Of a stretch of DNA of 64,000 nt, positions 62,258-64,000 are shown piece after piece. This DNA is from DASSQJ01 sp963772645 (GTDB lineage: Bacteria; Actinomycetota; Actinomycetes; Actinomycetales; Dermatophilaceae). Position 1 is the first letter of the stretch; every line of letters starts with the position of its first letter. The stretch is from positions 124,001 through 188,000 of the forward strand of contig CAVYYD010000005.1 in NCBI GenBank assembly GCA_963772645.1, read 5' to 3'. Both the position numbers and the translations under genes were made by a program. The notes below the pieces were generated by a model. The model was not told where the DNA came from, did no database searches, and saw only the letters and a list, made by a program, of their open reading frames with translations.

Positions 62258-63247
62258 ATGGCCTCGCGCAAGGGTGAGTACGGGGACCCCGTCGTCCTCG
62301 ACGTCGACGGGCTCGACGTCAGGCTGTCCAGCCCGGACCGCGTGTACTTCCCGGCCCGGGGCGAGACCAAGCTCGACCTCGCGCACTACTACCTCTCGGT
62401 CGGCGACGGCATCGTCCGGGCCCTGCGCGAGCGGCCCTGCATGCTGCACCGCTTCCCCGACGGCGTCGCCGGGGAGAAGGTGCACCAGAAGCGGCTCCCG
62501 CGCGGGGCGCCGCCCTGGGTGGAGACGGTGCGGCTGCACTTCCCGCGGTACGGGCTGCACGCCGACGAGCTGTGCGTCACCCGGCTCGCCGACGTCATCT
62601 GGGCGGTCCAGATGAGCACGGTGGAGTTCCACCCGTGGAACAGCCGGCGCGCCGACACCGAGAAGCCGGACGAGTGGCGGATCGACCTCGACCCGATGCC
62701 CGAGGCGCCGTTCGCCAGGGTCCGGCGGGCGGCCCACGTCGCCCACGAGGTCCTCGACGAGCTCGGCGCGGTCGGCTGGCCGAAGACCAGCGGTGGGCAC
62801 GGCCTGCACGTCTACGTCCGGATCCGCCCCGACCACGGCTTCGCCGACGTGCGCCGCGCCGCCCTCGCCTTCGCCCGGGAGGTCGAGCGCCGCATCCCCG
62901 ACGACGTGACCACGACGTGGTGGCGCAAGGACCGCGACCCCGAGGCGGTGTTCGTCGACTACAACCAGAACGCCCGCGACCACACGATCGCGGCGGCGTA
63001 CTCGGTGCGCGGCAACCCGATCGGCACCGTGTCGACGCCGCTCACCTGGGACGAGGTCGACGACGTCGAGCCCGACGACCTCACCATCGCCACCGTCCCC
63101 GAGCGCTTCGCCCGGCTCGGCGACCTGCACGCCGGCATCGACGACGCAATCTTCGACCTCGCGCCGCTGCTGGAGTGGGCCGAGCGTGACGAGGCCGAGG
63201 GGGCCGCGGCGCCGCCGGAGCCCGAGGACGACACCGGGCGGCCCTGA
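62258..63247 (+). CDS. LigD-type DNA polymerase/primase domain protein
   Basis: The 329-residue stand-alone polymerase domain is of the type found in LigD, which fills gaps and adds ribonucleotides during nonhomologous end joining. It shows LSSPDRVYFPARGETKLDLAHYY, MLHRFPDGVAGEKVHQKRLP, IWAVQMSTVEFHPWNSRR, RIDLDPMPEAPF (metal-binding Asp pair in DLDP), TSGGHGLHVYVRI and FVDYNQNARDHTIAAAYSVRG. No ligase or nuclease domain is attached, and no Ku gene is in the window. The ATG at 62258 lacks a ribosome-binding site but follows TACCGT. Its TGA overlaps the next ATG by one base. Confidence 0.9.
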   Translation: MASRKGEYGDPVVLDVDGLDVRLSSPDRVYFPARGETKLDLAHYYLSVGDGIVRALRERPCMLHRFPDGVAGEKVHQKRLPRGAPPWVETVRLHFPRYGLHADELCVTRLADVIWAVQMSTVEFHPWNSRRADTEKPDEWRIDLDPMPEAPFARVRRAAHVAHEVLDELGAVGWPKTSGGHGLHVYVRIRPDHGFADVRRAALAFAREVERRIPDDVTTTWWRKDRDPEAVFVDYNQNARDHTIAAAYSVRGNPIGTVSTPLTWDEVDDVEPDDLTIATVPERFARLGDLHAGIDDAIFDLAPLLEWAERDEAEGAAAPPEPEDDTGRP

Positions 63248-63687
63248 TGGACCTCGTCGTGCCGCCCGGCCCGGGGGTGCCGCACGGCCTCGTCGTGCCC
63301 GGCGCCGAGCTCGTCGAGCGGTTCTCGCGCTCCTCCGGCCCCGGCGGCCAGGGTGTCAACACCAGCGACAGCCGGGTCGAGCTCGAGGTCGACGTCCTCG
63401 GCCTGCCGCTCACCGAGGTGCAGCGCCGCCGGGTGCGGCGCGCCCTCGGCGACCGGCTGGTCGACGGGCGCCTCGTCGTCGTCGCGTCCGAGCACCGGCA
63501 GCAGCGGCGCAACCGGGTCGCCGCCCGGGAGCGGATGGCGGCACTGCTGCGCGGCGCCCTCGCACCTCCCCCGCCGGCCCGTCGCGCCACCCGCCCGACC
63601 CGCGCCTCGGTCCGGCGCCGGCTCGCGGCGAAGCGGCACCGATCGGACACCAAGGCGGCACGGTCCCGGCCCGACCCCGGCGACTGA
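63247..63687 (+). CDS. arfB: Peptidyl-tRNA hydrolase ArfB (ribosome rescue)
   Basis: It releases stalled ribosomes by hydrolysing peptidyl-tRNA in the A site. The 146-residue protein has the GGQ motif in ERFSRSSGPGGQGVNTSDSRVEL, VQRRRVRRAL, VVASEHRQQRRNR and a basic C-terminal tail (VRRRLAAKRHRSDTKAARSR), as expected for the part that enters the mRNA channel. It overlaps the polymerase gene by one base (TGATG), so the two are co-translated. Confidence 0.93.
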   Translation: MDLVVPPGPGVPHGLVVPGAELVERFSRSSGPGGQGVNTSDSRVELEVDVLGLPLTEVQRRRVRRALGDRLVDGRLVVVASEHRQQRRNRVAARERMAALLRGALAPPPPARRATRPTRASVRRRLAAKRHRSDTKAARSRPDPGD

Positions 63688-63712
63688 GCGACCCGGCCGT
63701 CCCGGCCCGGGC

Positions 63713-63903
63713 TCAGCCGGCGGCGTCGTCGAGGAGGTCCGCGCAGAGGGTGACGGCCTCGGTCCGGCTCCGCGCACCGGTCCGGGCGAAGACGTGCTCG
63801 AGGTGCTTGGCCACGGTCGCGGGGGCGATCCCCAGCCGGCGCGCCACCTGGACGTTGGTCATCCCCTCCCGGACCAGGCACGGCACCTCGGCCTCGCGGG
63901 GGC
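63713..63903 (-). CDS. LuxR-type HTH regulator, C-terminal part (frame broken upstream)
   Basis: Reading leftward on the minus strand gives PREAEVPCLVREGMTNVQVARRLGIAPATVAKHLEHVFARTGARSRTEAV in pieces, the four-helix GerE/LuxR DNA-binding domain, ending at TGA 63713-63715. The family normally has LTPREAEVL; here the segment before PRE is only seen in another frame (VEPVDA), so one base is probably missing or extra near 63900. The sensor or receiver part would lie beyond the window end. Confidence 0.75.
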
Positions 63904-64000
63904 ATCCACCGGCTCGACGGGCCGTCCTCGGCCACCGTCGTCGCCGACATCGGAGCGTGGTCCATCGCCCACCCGGCGGTGCCGGCGTTCTTCGTCCCCA

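Overview
The window is about 64 kb of very GC-rich DNA packed with overlapping genes. Gene content fits an actinobacterium, probably of the Micrococcales (Intrasporangiaceae-like): a monomeric NADP-isocitrate dehydrogenase, the sucC-sucD-PerM-purN-purH run, a DUF222-HNH gene, and the MoxR/DUF58/DUF4129/DUF4350/SpoIIM/RDD membrane cluster. This taxonomic call is inference from gene content only.

Layout. 0-7.5 kb: the MoxR-DUF58 operon, read rightward, with a divergent SpoIIM-RDD pair. The first ~6.5 kb carries a single-base frameshift about every 100-200 bases, which looks like base-calling error and not gene decay. 7.7-11.7 kb: nucleoside salvage (add, deoA, cdd) plus an M20 amidohydrolase. 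11.8-14.9 kb: a GbsR/MarR-type regulator divergent from an ABC exporter, with an operator between them. 14.9-19.7 kb: manC, a 2H phosphoesterase, trpS, galK and a frameshifted xthA.

19.7-37.9 kb is the accessory core: a surface-polysaccharide locus. It has two paralogous membrane-anchored BNR-type proteins, a fused Wzz/tyrosine kinase, its phosphatase, and a WbpM/PglF-type dehydratase. It continues with a WecA/WbpL-type initiating transferase, a WbuB-like glycosyltransferase, an SDR reductase, and the three UDP-L-FucNAc enzymes (CapE, CapF, CapG). A second glycosyltransferase, a Wzy polymerase, a Wzx flippase, and a kinase-like gene overlapping a methyltransferase gene complete it. My reading is a Wzy-dependent polymer whose repeat starts on QuiNAc or FucNAc and contains L-FucNAc. 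The kinase/methyltransferase pair could modify or cap the chain. Base composition falls in the middle of this locus, which suggests transfer.

38-47.6 kb: icd (one frameshift; perfect 14-bp palindrome at its promoter), a cupin, an aquaporin, a DUF222-HNH protein, mdh, folD, a coiled-coil protein, a globin-reductase fusion and a truncated globin. 48-55 kb: a DUF418-type membrane protein, then purH, purN, PerM, sucD and sucC on the minus strand. 55.2-56.9 kb: a complete IS1380-family insertion sequence with 13-bp inverted ends and a 5-bp target duplication that includes the stop codon of the next gene. 57-64 kb: a lipase-like hydrolase, an M23 peptidase under a GTCAC-N6-GTCAC promoter element, a UvrD/PcrA helicase, a LigD-type polymerase, ArfB, and the C-terminus of a LuxR regulator.

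About ten genes have a -10-like hexamer placed so that transcription would begin at or within 1-3 bases of the start codon. Leaderless mRNAs therefore look common here. I saw no rRNA, tRNA or CRISPR array.
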